Origin: an uncultured Enterobacterales bacterium
Lineage (GTDB): Bacteria; Pseudomonadota; Gammaproteobacteria; Enterobacterales; CALYQQ01
Direction of reading: 5' to 3'
Assembly: GCA_945288535.1 (NCBI GenBank)
Contig: CALYQQ010000013.1
Span: 1 to 64,000 of the forward strand
DNA length: 64,000 nucleotides
Shown here: piece after piece, positions 32,834 to 42,716 of the stretch
How positions within the stretch are numbered: the first letter of the stretch is position 1
Layout: each line of letters starts with the position of its first letter
Translations under genes and position numbers: made by a program
Notes under the pieces: generated by a model
Database searches by the model: none
Seen by the model: only the letters and a program-made list of their open reading frames with translations
What the model was told of the DNA's origin: nothing

Positions 32834-33703
32834 ATAAAGATAAGTATCTTGTTAACCCACAATACCTATTAAAGAAAAATAAAATATATCAGTAACATTG
32901 CAACTACAACCACGCCATCCATTATTTTGTTTATTTCCATAGTTGCAAAGAAACGGTATTTAATGCGCATTCTTAATAGCTTGTTACTCTAGGCCTATCA
33001 ATATATAGACTACTATCAATTAATAATGCTAAGTAAAATAAGTCATGTTTGCTATATGACCATCTTTGTATAAAAATTAGCTCTATTGGCTACGAACAAA
33101 AGATGACTTAGTATCCATAAATAAAAACTCATTTCAGATTTTACACATCATGATTAAATAAAAAATAAACTAAGTCAAAAATTATGTGTTATGAAAAGTT
33201 GATCATATTTATTAAGTAATATGTTTATGAAGAATCTTTTCAAATAAGATAGATAGAAACGGGATAAATAATGAAAACAATTTTTATTTATAAGCAAAGA
33301 TGAAAATATAAAATTGTTTAGCAAATCAATAATAAACTTTACATACAAGGATTACGATAAGATAGAGAGTAATGACTAGCAATAATAGGAGTATTTATAA
33401 AGAAGAGCAATATTGCACTATGCAAGCCTTATGCTTAGTAGATAATATAAACACCCGATAAATCACACCTGTTTACCTTCTTCAGATAATTTACTATTTT
33501 ATAGATAGCTATAATGAAACAAATATCAATTTCAAATAATACATCTTGTTCAATCATACAAGAATAAAATAATAAGTAAGAATAAAATACCCTTCCTACC
33601 CTTCCATAAAGTTAATCAATACGGCTTAATCTCCTATTTTTGGTCAAATTAAAACCGTTTTGCACAAAGCGTGAGCAAACAAACAGAAAATAGTGTTAAA
33701 CCT
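32834..33703. other. gene-free spacer nifJ/tRNA-Asn
   Basis: About 870 bp of AT-rich DNA with no supported gene, repeat or RNA. Frames reading through the tRNA from the opposite strand are artefacts. Confidence 0.55.
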
Positions 33704-33732
33704 TTGACAAGCCACATTAGCCCAGCTACTAT
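33704..33732 (+). promoter_or_regulatory. sigma70 promoter of tRNA-Asn
   Basis: A perfect -35 TTGACA (33704-33709) and -10 TACTAT (33727-33732) are separated by 17 bp. Initiation around 33739 would give a leader of a few nucleotides before the tRNA 5' end at 33745. Confidence 0.8.
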
Positions 33733-33744
33733 ACGCAACATGAT

Positions 33745-33820
33745 TCCTCCATAGCTCAGTCGGTAGAGCGACGGACTGTTAATCCGCAGGTCACTGGTTC
33801 GAGCCCAGTTGGAGGAGCCA
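33745..33820 (+). tRNA. asnT: tRNA-Asn (anticodon GTT)
   Basis: 76 nt with encoded CCA. The acceptor stem TCCTCCA/TGGAGGA is perfect. D-loop AGCTCAGTCGGTAGAGC, anticodon loop CTGTTAA with GTT at 33778-33780, and T-loop GGTTCGAGCCC are canonical. It closely matches E. coli tRNA-Asn; which numbered asn copy it represents cannot be told from sequence. Confidence 0.97.
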
Positions 33821-33827
33821 AATAAAC

Positions 33828-33860
33828 AACCCCTGAGCATTAATAAAATGCTTAGGGGTT
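33828..33860 (+). terminator. hairpin terminating the tRNA-Asn transcript
   Basis: A 13-bp stem with one G-U pair (AACCCCTGAGCAT/ATGCTTAGGGGTT) and a 7-nt loop starts 8 nt after the tRNA. The U tract is poor on the plus strand; it could also protect against leftward readthrough. Confidence 0.65.
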
Positions 33861-34115
33861 AATACATTATAGTAACGCAATAGCGCTATTATTTCTTTAT
33901 TATTTTTGTGATCCCTTTCACTTTTTTTCTCCATTAACCGCAAACCGCATTTTTCTAAACACAATACGCTATAGTCTATATAATTCTTATTAAGAATTTT
34001 ATATTATTAATAATGTATGATAACAATCTACTTATGCAGGACTTATAGTGATCACGCGATGAGAGTACATACAATAAGCATAACATACTAACTTTCTTCT
34101 ACAGGCAAATATAAT

Positions 34116-35096
34116 ATGGCCAGAGCAATTTTGATCCAAAAAAATGAACAAGGTTACTATGTTAACCTAGCAACAATTAATAAAGATCAATTACCAGAAG
34201 GTGATGTCACCGTAAATGTCACTTATTCTTCAATTAATTATAAAGATGCCTTAGCGATTACAGGTAAGAGCCCTGTAATACGTCAATTTCCTATGGTACC
34301 TGGAATTGATTTAGTCGGTAATGTTATTGAATCTTCAAGTCCTCATTATCATATTGGAGATCTTGTGCTGCTTAATGGTTGGGGTGTTGGCGAAAAACAT
34401 TGGGGGGGACTGGCTGAAATAGCGCGCCTTAATAGCAATTGGCTTATTCCTTTACCCAAAAATTTAACGGCTAAACATGCTATGGCTATTGGTACCGCTG
34501 GTTATACTGCTATGCTTTGTGTTATGGCATTAGAACAAAATGGCATCATGCCACAATCGGGGAAAATCATTGTTACAGGTGCTAATGGTGGCGTTGGTAG
34601 TTATGCTGTGGCTATTTTAAGTCGGCTAGGCTATCACGTCATTGCGTCCACTGGCCGACCAGAAGAATCTAACTATTTAACAACTATACTCGGTGCCAAG
34701 GAAATTATTCACCGCGAAGAACTTTCATCACCAAGCAAACCTCTTTTAAAAGAGCGCTGGATCGCAGGTATAGATACTGTAGGGAGTACGACATTAGTAA
34801 ATGTATGTGCTTCAACTTGTTATGACGGAATAATTGCTGCATGCGGGCTAGCTCAAGGCATAGATTTTAATGCCACTGTAGCACCTTTTATTTTACGTGG
34901 TATAACCTTAGCTGGTATTGATAGCGTTATGTGCCCTTACCAAAAACGAGTAACCGCATGGCAACGGCTTGCTGATATTATGGATGAAGCGATAATAGAT
35001 AAAATTAGTACAGAAATCACACTTGATCAAGTGATCACGTCAGCTAATGCTTTAATAAAAGGAAAAATAAGAGGCCGATTAGTGGTTAAATTTTAA
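34116..35096 (+). CDS. acuI: acrylyl-CoA reductase (NADPH) AcuI / YhdH family
   Basis: 326 residues (E. coli AcuI 324). It is an MDR-superfamily oxidoreductase that reduces toxic acryloyl-CoA to propionyl-CoA with NADPH. The GroES-like N-terminal domain (about 1-115) includes VTYSSINYKDALAITG and VPGIDLVG. The Rossmann domain has TGANGGVGSYAV near residue 150. The quinone-reductase-type absence of zinc ligands fits the family. It stands alone and converges on the BON-domain genes. Confidence 0.92.
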   Translation: MARAILIQKNEQGYYVNLATINKDQLPEGDVTVNVTYSSINYKDALAITGKSPVIRQFPMVPGIDLVGNVIESSSPHYHIGDLVLLNGWGVGEKHWGGLAEIARLNSNWLIPLPKNLTAKHAMAIGTAGYTAMLCVMALEQNGIMPQSGKIIVTGANGGVGSYAVAILSRLGYHVIASTGRPEESNYLTTILGAKEIIHREELSSPSKPLLKERWIAGIDTVGSTTLVNVCASTCYDGIIAACGLAQGIDFNATVAPFILRGITLAGIDSVMCPYQKRVTAWQRLADIMDEAIIDKISTEITLDQVITSANALIKGKIRGRLVVKF

Positions 35097-35115
35097 CCTT
35101 AAGTGAATCAAATTA

Positions 35116-35151
35116 TCACAAATAGTACACTATATTGTGTACTATTTGTGA
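35116..35151. terminator. bidirectional terminator acuI / BON genes
   Basis: A perfect 15-bp inverted repeat (TCACAAATAGTACAC/GTGTACTATTTGTGA, 6-nt loop) lies between convergent genes. U tracts are weak on both sides. Confidence 0.7.
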
Positions 35152-35169
35152 ATAACTACTTAAACGTTT

Positions 35170-35427
35170 CTATTCAGATGCAACTGAAAGATCATTTTGT
35201 ACACTTTTAACACCTTTGATTACCTTTACAACACTTTCAGCTTTGGTTTTTTGCTCATCAGATTTAACGGAACCTGTTAAATTAACGACACCTTGCTCGG
35301 TTTTGACACTGATATCCATAGAAGGAATATTCTCAGTCGCCATGAGTTTAGCTTTTACTTCGGTCGTGATTAACGCATCACTTGCAAAATCTTTAATGCC
35401 ACTCTCAGTTTCTTTATATGAGCCCAT
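35170..35427 (-). CDS. small single-BON-domain protein without signal peptide
   Basis: 85 residues with a strong ribosome-binding site (AAGGTGAG). One BON domain spans about residues 15-82: SDALITTEVKAKL, then DISVKTEQGVVNLTGSV, then KGVKSVQNDLSV. No signal peptide is visible, so it would stay in the cytoplasm unless exported otherwise. It closely resembles the second BON domain of the protein encoded 32 bp upstream, which suggests duplication of part of that gene. The two probably share a transcript. BON domains usually bind phospholipid membranes; its function is unknown. Confidence 0.78.
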   Translation of the reverse strand: MGSYKETESGIKDFASDALITTEVKAKLMATENIPSMDISVKTEQGVVNLTGSVKSDEQKTKAESVVKVIKGVKSVQNDLSVASE

Positions 35428-35459
35428 CTTCTCACCTTAGTTTTGATAAAGTTTCATTA

Positions 35460-36074
35460 TTATTCAACAACTAACTGATTTTTAACTTCTTTCACGTGTT
35501 TTACACTTTTAGCTACGCGTTCAGCTTGTAAAGACTGTTCTTTAGAATTAACTTTACCTGTTAAATAAACTATACCACCTTCGGTTTTAACACTAATATC
35601 TGAAAAAGGGGTATTATCAGTTGATAATAAGGCCGCTTTTACTTTTGATGTGATCATTGTATCGCTAAGATAGTTGCCTTCATTTGAACTATTTTCGCTC
35701 ACCGTTAGATTATCTTTTACGTCTTTAACACCTTCTACTCCAGAAGCAATAGTTACTGCATTCTTTTTAGCTTCTTCATTAGCGACTGAACCTGTCAATT
35801 CGACAATACCATCTTTGGTAGAGACGGATATCTTATCTGCTGAGACAAGTTTATTATTCACAAAGGCTGATTTAACATTTGCCGTAACCATAGTATCGTT
35901 TGAATAATTCGTTGTTTTATCAATCTCATTACTTATACCATCTTCAATTTTCTTTGCTGACGATGTGATTGAATTCATTATCTCACTTTTACTATCTGCA
36001 ATAACTTCTCCAGATACACACATAATAGCGAAGACTAAGGCTAATAAAGAGTGGTCAATAATATGATGATTCAT
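35460..36074 (-). CDS. osmY: OsmY-like periplasmic protein with two BON domains
   Basis: 204 residues from the ATG at 36074, with GGAG 6 nt upstream; an ATG four codons earlier is unlikely because that site lies inside it. A signal peptide (about 1-26, ending near VIA) is followed by a helical linker and two BON domains (about 60-125 and 135-203). The layout matches E. coli OsmY (201 residues), a periplasmic chaperone induced by osmotic stress and stationary phase. Orthology is inferred from architecture and repeated DISVKT motifs; sequence divergence is considerable. Confidence 0.82.
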   Translation of the reverse strand: MNHHIIDHSLLALVFAIMCVSGEVIADSKSEIMNSITSSAKKIEDGISNEIDKTTNYSNDTMVTANVKSAFVNNKLVSADKISVSTKDGIVELTGSVANEEAKKNAVTIASGVEGVKDVKDNLTVSENSSNEGNYLSDTMITSKVKAALLSTDNTPFSDISVKTEGGIVYLTGKVNSKEQSLQAERVAKSVKHVKEVKNQLVVE

Positions 36075-36675
36075 AAAAAGCTCCATTTAAGGCTTTGTAA
36101 TACATAACAACTTACAAGTGCTATACATTATGCTATAGCAAAGCAAGTCACGAATTTGATATGTAAAAAAGCATAGTAAATAAAATAATATTTACCACTC
36201 GAGTATTTTTGAATTAAAAGAGAGAAATAATTTAAAAATTCTTTATTATTCAATAAATTATGTTGTAATTTGTATCATGCGATAATTTAAAATAACACAT
36301 CTCCTTGCTAATACTTATACTCTGAAACAGTTATCATTTGAAATGGGGTATTATTTCTTAAGCGTAAATAATAGAGATTTTCATTGATTATCTTCGAATA
36401 AATTTTAGTTATAGAAAATAAAGACTCTATATTAAAGAAGATTATTGCTTTATTAGAAGAGACAATTATCTTTATATTAATTTATAGACCATATGAATAA
36501 TTATTAATAGAATTTCCTGTTTTACATCATCCTGTTAATTTTCTTAACATTAGTAATGAAATACAGAGTTATTTCATAAATATTATGACTAACTTTGGTG
36601 CACTATGTAATAGTGTAATTTACGGATATGAATAAACATATATAAACAATATTACATAATCAATAAGCAATATTA
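36075..36675. other. spacer yieK/osmY-like
   Basis: About 600 bp, AT-rich, lying downstream of yieK and upstream of the OsmY-like gene on the same strand. I see no gene. It should contain the stress promoter of the BON operon. Confidence 0.5.
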
Positions 36676-37419
<744 letters not shown>

Positions 37420-37646
37420 TTATTACAATCATTTGAATGTCTAAAAGTTAACTACATCTTAATTTAGTCTGAATACAGCCTGGTAAAAAATAGCATAACT
37501 AAATAAATACTATTTGAATATTATTTTCTAATAAATACACAAAGTTGAGTGTTTATATAAATGATATAAATTCTCGTTTACATTTAATAAGACAAATTAT
37601 ATAGTCAGCACTATTATTATTTTTAGCTTTGCCTATTGGACTAATT

Positions 37647-39263
37647 ATGCCATTAATATACAGAGAAAGATTAATAACTAATATATCGCACGCTGTATTT
37701 AAAATAAGTAATTATTTATTAATTATTATTGCAAGTTTAGCTGCAATGTTACCTCATATATCTATGGCTACTCAAGAAAACATCATAACTTTTGCTAATT
37801 TCCGTGATACTCGCGATTTAAATCCACATCTTTATTCGGGTGAAATGTGGGCGCAAAATATGCTTTATGAATCATTAGTGAAAATTACCAAAAATGGAAT
37901 AGAGCCCTGGTTAGCAAAAGAATGGCATGTGTCAGATGATGGCAAAGTATATACCTTTATTTTACGTTCAGATGTTAAATTCAGCGATGGTGAAATCTTT
38001 AATGCACATGCTGCTAAGCTTAATCTTGATGCGGTTATGACAAATAAAGATCGTCATCGCTGGCTAGAAATGGTTCGTTTAATTGATGCTATTGATGTTG
38101 TGAATGATTTTACGTTACGTATTTCATTACGTGAACCCTACTTTCCCTTCTTAATTGAAATGGCTGTGACGCGACCAATGCGTTTTATTTCACCAAAAGC
38201 AATGATTGATGGTGGGACAAAAAAAGGCGTCAAAGCCTATATTGGTACAGGTCCCTTTGTATTAAGTGAACATAAAACCGATGCCTATGCCGTATTTACA
38301 CTTAATCCTTATTACTGGGGTGAAAAACCAAAAATAGATAAGGTCATTATGAAAGTCATCCCTGATCATCAAACACGATTATTGGCTTTACAAAAAGGTG
38401 AAATCGATCTTATTTATGGTAAAAATATGATCGATGCCGATGCTTTTGCACAATATACAAAAAATAAAAAATTTATTACATCCATGTCAATGCCTATTTC
38501 AACTCGCATGATTTTATTAAATACAACTAATGACATTCTTAATGATGTATTAGTACGCAAAGCTTTACAATACGGTATTAATAAACATGAGATTGCTGAA
38601 GGTATTCTCAATGGCAGTGAAAAAGTAGCGGACACGTTATTAGCTAAAAATGTTCCTTACAGTAATATTGATATAACCCCTTATGATTACAATCCTAAGA
38701 AAGCAATACAACTTTTAGAGCAAGCAGGTTGGAAACTAGAGAAAGGTTCTTCTACACGAATAAAACAAGGAAAACCTTTAGTATTAACAATTAATTATGA
38801 TAGTAATACCGCCTCTCAAAAAACGATTGCCGAATATATGCAAAGCGAATATGCTGAGCTTGGTATTGAGCTAAAATTGCATGGTGAAGAAGAGCAAGCT
38901 TACCGTGATCGTCAAAAAGCGGGAAAATTTGATATTGTATTTAATATTTCATGGGGCACACCTTATGATCCTCAATCTTTTTTATCAGGAATGAAACTGC
39001 CTGTATATGGTGATTATCTTGCTCAACAAGGATTACCTGAGAAGAAAAAAATTGATGAAAGTATTACTAATGCTTTAATTTCGACAAATGAAGCTGAACG
39101 AACACAGTTATTTCACTACGTATTAACAACGCTGCATAATGAAGCTGTTTATATTCCATTAACCTATGAACGCAATCGTGCTGTATATACAAACGCGTTG
39201 GGTGGCGTTGAATATAGTGTTATTCAGTATGATATTCCTTTTGAATTAATGTACCGTAAGTAG
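37647..39263 (+). CDS. nikA: nickel/metallophore ABC transporter substrate-binding protein, NikA-like
   Basis: 538 residues from the ATG at 37647; a TTG six codons upstream is an alternative. An unusually long N-terminus (about 45 residues) carries one hydrophobic segment ending SMA before the mature TQENIITF. It is an SBP family 5 periplasmic binding protein with NikA features: LNPHLYSGEMWAQ, NPYYWGEKP, and WGTPYDPQSFLSGMKLP. Against E. coli NikA the binding-site Arg137, Trp398, Tyr382 and Tyr402 (mature numbering) are kept, but His416, the direct Ni ligand, aligns with Tyr. The cargo may be a metal-ligand complex. First gene of a six-gene operon. Confidence 0.85.
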   Translation: MPLIYRERLITNISHAVFKISNYLLIIIASLAAMLPHISMATQENIITFANFRDTRDLNPHLYSGEMWAQNMLYESLVKITKNGIEPWLAKEWHVSDDGKVYTFILRSDVKFSDGEIFNAHAAKLNLDAVMTNKDRHRWLEMVRLIDAIDVVNDFTLRISLREPYFPFLIEMAVTRPMRFISPKAMIDGGTKKGVKAYIGTGPFVLSEHKTDAYAVFTLNPYYWGEKPKIDKVIMKVIPDHQTRLLALQKGEIDLIYGKNMIDADAFAQYTKNKKFITSMSMPISTRMILLNTTNDILNDVLVRKALQYGINKHEIAEGILNGSEKVADTLLAKNVPYSNIDITPYDYNPKKAIQLLEQAGWKLEKGSSTRIKQGKPLVLTINYDSNTASQKTIAEYMQSEYAELGIELKLHGEEEQAYRDRQKAGKFDIVFNISWGTPYDPQSFLSGMKLPVYGDYLAQQGLPEKKKIDESITNALISTNEAERTQLFHYVLTTLHNEAVYIPLTYERNRAVYTNALGGVEYSVIQYDIPFELMYRK

Positions 39264-39319
39264 TCAAATTAAGGGTTATAGATAGAATGATAATACCTAT
39301 ACTCTAGCTCGGTAGGTTC

Positions 39320-40261
39320 GTGTCTGTGAAACAATACATAATTCATCGTTTATTATTAACTTTTCCAATCTTATTTGGTGTCTCGTTTTTATCTTTTGTA
39401 TTGGTCAATTTAGTTCCGTCTGATCCAGCCGAAGTTGCATTACGCGTAGGTGAAATCGTCCCAACACCAGAAGCTATTGCGCAAATGCGTGAAGACTTGG
39501 GATTAAATCATCCCTTTTTAACGCGTTATTTTTATTGGCTCGTCGATGCCATACAACTTGATTTTGGTCATTCCTTTATCAATCGGCAACGACTTGTTAC
39601 AGATGAAATAGCACGTAGCCTACCCTATACCTTCGAATTAGCAGGCATGGCTTTTATACTAACGGTCGTCATTAGCTTACCATTAGGCATTTTAACTGCT
39701 ATTAGTAAAGACACTCTATTTGATCGATTAGTCCGCTTATTTATCTTTATTGCAACGGCCATGCCTAGTTATTGGCTAGGTCTATTGCTCATTTGGTGGC
39801 TCTCACTTCATTGGGATTTATTACCGACCAATGGTGGTGAAACATTTAACCATCTAATTTTACCTTCTATCACGCTTGCTATGGTTTATATTGCAACCTA
39901 TACCCGCTTGATCCGTAATAATATGTTAGAAAATATGCAGCAATATTATATCTATTATGCTCGTGCACGCGGATTGAATGAAAAAACCATTATTTGGCGG
40001 CATATACTCAAAAATTCGTTACATACTGTTATTACAGCCTTAGGCATGAGCATTCCACAGTTATTGGCCGGTACAGTAATAATTGAGCATCTATTTTCAT
40101 GGCCTGGTATAGGTAAACTATGTATTACTGCAATTTATAATCGTGATTACCCCATCCTACAAGCCTATATTTTAATGATGGCTATTTTATTTGTCTTTTC
40201 TAATCTCGTGGTGGATGTTATCCAACGTTGGATGGATCCCTCATTACGGCTGGAGGCATAA
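39320..40261 (+). CDS. nikB: NikB-like ABC transporter permease
   Basis: 313 residues from a GTG; a second GTG two codons in is better spaced from AGG and may be the real start. It is an inner-membrane permease of the dipeptide/nickel family with an N-terminal segment (about 9-30) and five further segments. The EAA-type coupling motif is YARARGLNEKTIIWRHILKN near residue 215. The NRDYPILQAYIL stretch near the end closely matches E. coli NikB. It sits 56 bp after nikA, and nikC starts one base after its stop. Confidence 0.92.
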   Translation: MSVKQYIIHRLLLTFPILFGVSFLSFVLVNLVPSDPAEVALRVGEIVPTPEAIAQMREDLGLNHPFLTRYFYWLVDAIQLDFGHSFINRQRLVTDEIARSLPYTFELAGMAFILTVVISLPLGILTAISKDTLFDRLVRLFIFIATAMPSYWLGLLLIWWLSLHWDLLPTNGGETFNHLILPSITLAMVYIATYTRLIRNNMLENMQQYYIYYARARGLNEKTIIWRHILKNSLHTVITALGMSIPQLLAGTVIIEHLFSWPGIGKLCITAIYNRDYPILQAYILMMAILFVFSNLVVDVIQRWMDPSLRLEA

Positions 40262-40262
40262 T

Positions 40263-41111
40263 ATGCTAGTTATGCGACGATTATTACGTGACAAAATTGC
40301 TATCATCTGTTTATTTATTCTTTTATGTATCATTATTATTGGTATTTTCGCACCTTGGGTAGCACCAAATGATCCTAATAAAATTAATATCGCGCATAAA
40401 TACGCTGATTTTAGTAATCGTTTTCCACTTGGTCGTGATCATTTAGGTCGTTGTATTTTATCACGCTTAATATTTGGTATTCGGATTACGCTATTTTATT
40501 CGTTATTTACCATGGCGATTACCATTATTATTGGTTGTTTATTTGGCTTTATTGCTGGCTATTTTCGAGGAAAATTTGATGAAATAACCATGCGTTTATG
40601 CGATATTATGTTAGCATTTCCTAGTCAGGTAATGATATTAGCCCTCGTCGGAGTACTTGGCGTTGGTATGTTTAATGTTATCTTAGCAAATATCATTGTA
40701 AAGTGGGCCTGGTATACACGAATGATACGTAGTATTGTCATAAAGCATAGTAGGAAAAACTATATTCTCTTTTCACGCGTCAGTGGCTCTTCATTAGGTT
40801 TTATTTTATTTCGCCATTTACTCCCGAATACCGCTGCTGAAATTATTGTACTGGCAACCTTAGATACAGGATGGGTAATTTTAAATCTTTCAGCCCTCTC
40901 CTTTCTTGGCTTAGGTGTTCAGCCACCAACTGCAGAATGGGGAATGATGTTAAGTGAAGCGCAAAAAGTGATGATAGGCCATCCGGAACAAATGGTAATT
41001 CCTGGGCTAGCTATCCTAATTGTTGTTGCCATTTTTAATATGCTTGGTGATTGCTTTCGTGATGCACTTGACCCTCGAGAAAATAAATATGACTTATTTA
41101 TTAAAGATTGA
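40263..41111 (+). CDS. nikC: NikC-like ABC transporter permease
   Basis: 282 residues from the ATG at 40263 with a perfect GGAGG six nt upstream; a longer frame starting inside nikB has no such site. E. coli NikC has 277. An N-terminal membrane segment (about 13-35) is followed by a periplasmic loop with FPLGRDHLGRCILSRL, typical of DppC/NikC permeases, and five further segments. The final nucleotides overlap nikD, indicating translational coupling. Confidence 0.92.
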   Translation: MLVMRRLLRDKIAIICLFILLCIIIIGIFAPWVAPNDPNKINIAHKYADFSNRFPLGRDHLGRCILSRLIFGIRITLFYSLFTMAITIIIGCLFGFIAGYFRGKFDEITMRLCDIMLAFPSQVMILALVGVLGVGMFNVILANIIVKWAWYTRMIRSIVIKHSRKNYILFSRVSGSSLGFILFRHLLPNTAAEIIVLATLDTGWVILNLSALSFLGLGVQPPTAEWGMMLSEAQKVMIGHPEQMVIPGLAILIVVAIFNMLGDCFRDALDPRENKYDLFIKD

Positions 41112-41919
41112 ACAACTTAATGTAGGTCTGGTTGCTACACGGCAATCGTTATTATCCTCGATGTCATTTTCACTAAAAAAGCATGGTTGTTTAGGTATTG
41201 TTGGTGAAAGTGGTAGTGGCAAAAGCCTAACTTGCAAAGCTATCATAGGATTACTAGATGCTAATTTTTATTGTACTGGAGATATTTGGTTAGATAAACT
41301 TAATTTAAGAAAATGCCATCACAAAAAATTACAAACTCTTCGTGGATCAACAATTGGTATGATCCTTCAGCATCCGATGGCAGCGTTCGATCCAACCCAA
41401 ACAGTAGGTAATCATATCGTCGAGACGCTATGTATGCATCGCCAACTATCACCGTCGGCAGCAAAAGTGATCGCCATCGATTATATGAAAAAAGTTAAAT
41501 TAACTCAGCCTCATATTATTTTTAATAAATATCCATTACAAATGAGCGGAGGAATGTTACAACGAGTCATGATCGCTATTGCATTATCGCTAGAACCTAA
41601 ATTATTAATTGCTGATGAACCAACTACAGCATTAGACTCCGTTACTCAAGCTGAAATCATAAATTTATTTAAATCTATTCGTGAAGAATTAGGTACTACA
41701 ATGCTCTTTATCTCCCATGATTTTGGTGTGATTAATCAACTTGCTGACAATGTTATCGTAATGAATCAAGGCTCTATTGTTGAACAAGGCTTGGCAAACG
41801 AGGTATTACATCACCCACAACATAAATATAGCCAATATCTAATATCGTCACGGTTAACATTACAAAAACGTTTTCAGGCGATAGTCAATCCTAACTCATT
41901 GACTAAAGATAATGTCTAG
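41089..41919 (+). CDS. nikD: NikD-like ABC transporter ATP-binding protein
   Basis: 276 residues from the ATG at 41089, overlapping the nikC end by 23 bp. Walker A GESGSGKS is near residue 40, signature MSGGMLQR near 155, Walker B LLIADEP near 175 and the switch His in SHDFG near 208. The oligopeptide/nickel-type C-terminal extension (PQHKYSQYLISS) is present. It should pair with NikE at the permease dimer NikBC. Confidence 0.93.
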   Translation: MTYLLKIEQLNVGLVATRQSLLSSMSFSLKKHGCLGIVGESGSGKSLTCKAIIGLLDANFYCTGDIWLDKLNLRKCHHKKLQTLRGSTIGMILQHPMAAFDPTQTVGNHIVETLCMHRQLSPSAAKVIAIDYMKKVKLTQPHIIFNKYPLQMSGGMLQRVMIAIALSLEPKLLIADEPTTALDSVTQAEIINLFKSIREELGTTMLFISHDFGVINQLADNVIVMNQGSIVEQGLANEVLHHPQHKYSQYLISSRLTLQKRFQAIVNPNSLTKDNV

Positions 41920-41930
41920 GAGGATCGCTT

Positions 41931-42713
41931 GTGGAGCACTTTATTAAAGTTGAAAATATTTATCATCGTTTTCGCCAGCAAGAAAATCATAATCAATGGC
42001 AACAAGTCTTGCACGATGTCTCTTTTCATATTAATCAGGGAGAGTGTTTTGGTATAGTAGGCGAAAGTGGTAGTGGTAAAAGTACACTTGGCCGTATCTT
42101 GTTAGGTCTTATTAAACCATGGAAAGGTCGCATTCTATTTAATGGTGATCAACAATACACTAAGACCCGTTTTTGGCAACGCCAGCTTTTATCAACGATT
42201 CCAGTAAGTGCTGTATTTCAAGATTATACCTCTTCAGCCAATCCCACATTTACTATTGAACAAATTATCGATGAACCATTACGTGGAATAATTCCCCGTT
42301 TATCCAGACAGCAGCGACGCCAAGAGATTATGCAATTACTTGATTATGTCGGCTTATCTTTATCATTACTTGAACATTATCCATATCAATTGAGTGGCGG
42401 CCAAATGCAACGTATCTGTATTGCTAGAGCAATTGCTAATAAACCCCAATTCATTTTATTAGATGAAGCAGTAAGTGCACTTGATGTTTCGGTACAAGTT
42501 CAACTACTTGATTTACTTAAAAATTTACAAAAGGAATTAAATTTAACTTATTTATTTATTAGCCATGATTTAACGGCCATCACCTATCTATGTCAACGCT
42601 TACTCTTTTTAAAATCAGGCAAATTGATTGAAAGTGTCAATGATTTGACACAATTAAGTCAAGTAACCCAATCCTATTCAAAAAGGATATTAAATGCAGT
42701 TTTGGAGTTTTGA
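41931..42713 (+). CDS. nikE: NikE-like ABC transporter ATP-binding protein
   Basis: 260 residues from a GTG with AGGAGG seven nt upstream. Walker A GESGSGKST is near residue 45, signature LSGGQMQR near 155, Walker B FILLDEA near 175 and SHDLT near 205. It matches NikE in size and composition. In E. coli nikR follows nikE; here a MATE transporter gene begins 3 bp after the stop instead. Confidence 0.93.
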   Translation: MEHFIKVENIYHRFRQQENHNQWQQVLHDVSFHINQGECFGIVGESGSGKSTLGRILLGLIKPWKGRILFNGDQQYTKTRFWQRQLLSTIPVSAVFQDYTSSANPTFTIEQIIDEPLRGIIPRLSRQQRRQEIMQLLDYVGLSLSLLEHYPYQLSGGQMQRICIARAIANKPQFILLDEAVSALDVSVQVQLLDLLKNLQKELNLTYLFISHDLTAITYLCQRLLFLKSGKLIESVNDLTQLSQVTQSYSKRILNAVLEF

Positions 42714-42716
42714 TAA

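Noticed and set aside
33649..33840. 63-residue minus-strand frame across the tRNA
   Set aside because: It is the familiar artefact produced by reading a tRNA gene antisense; the canonical tRNA-Asn explains the sequence.
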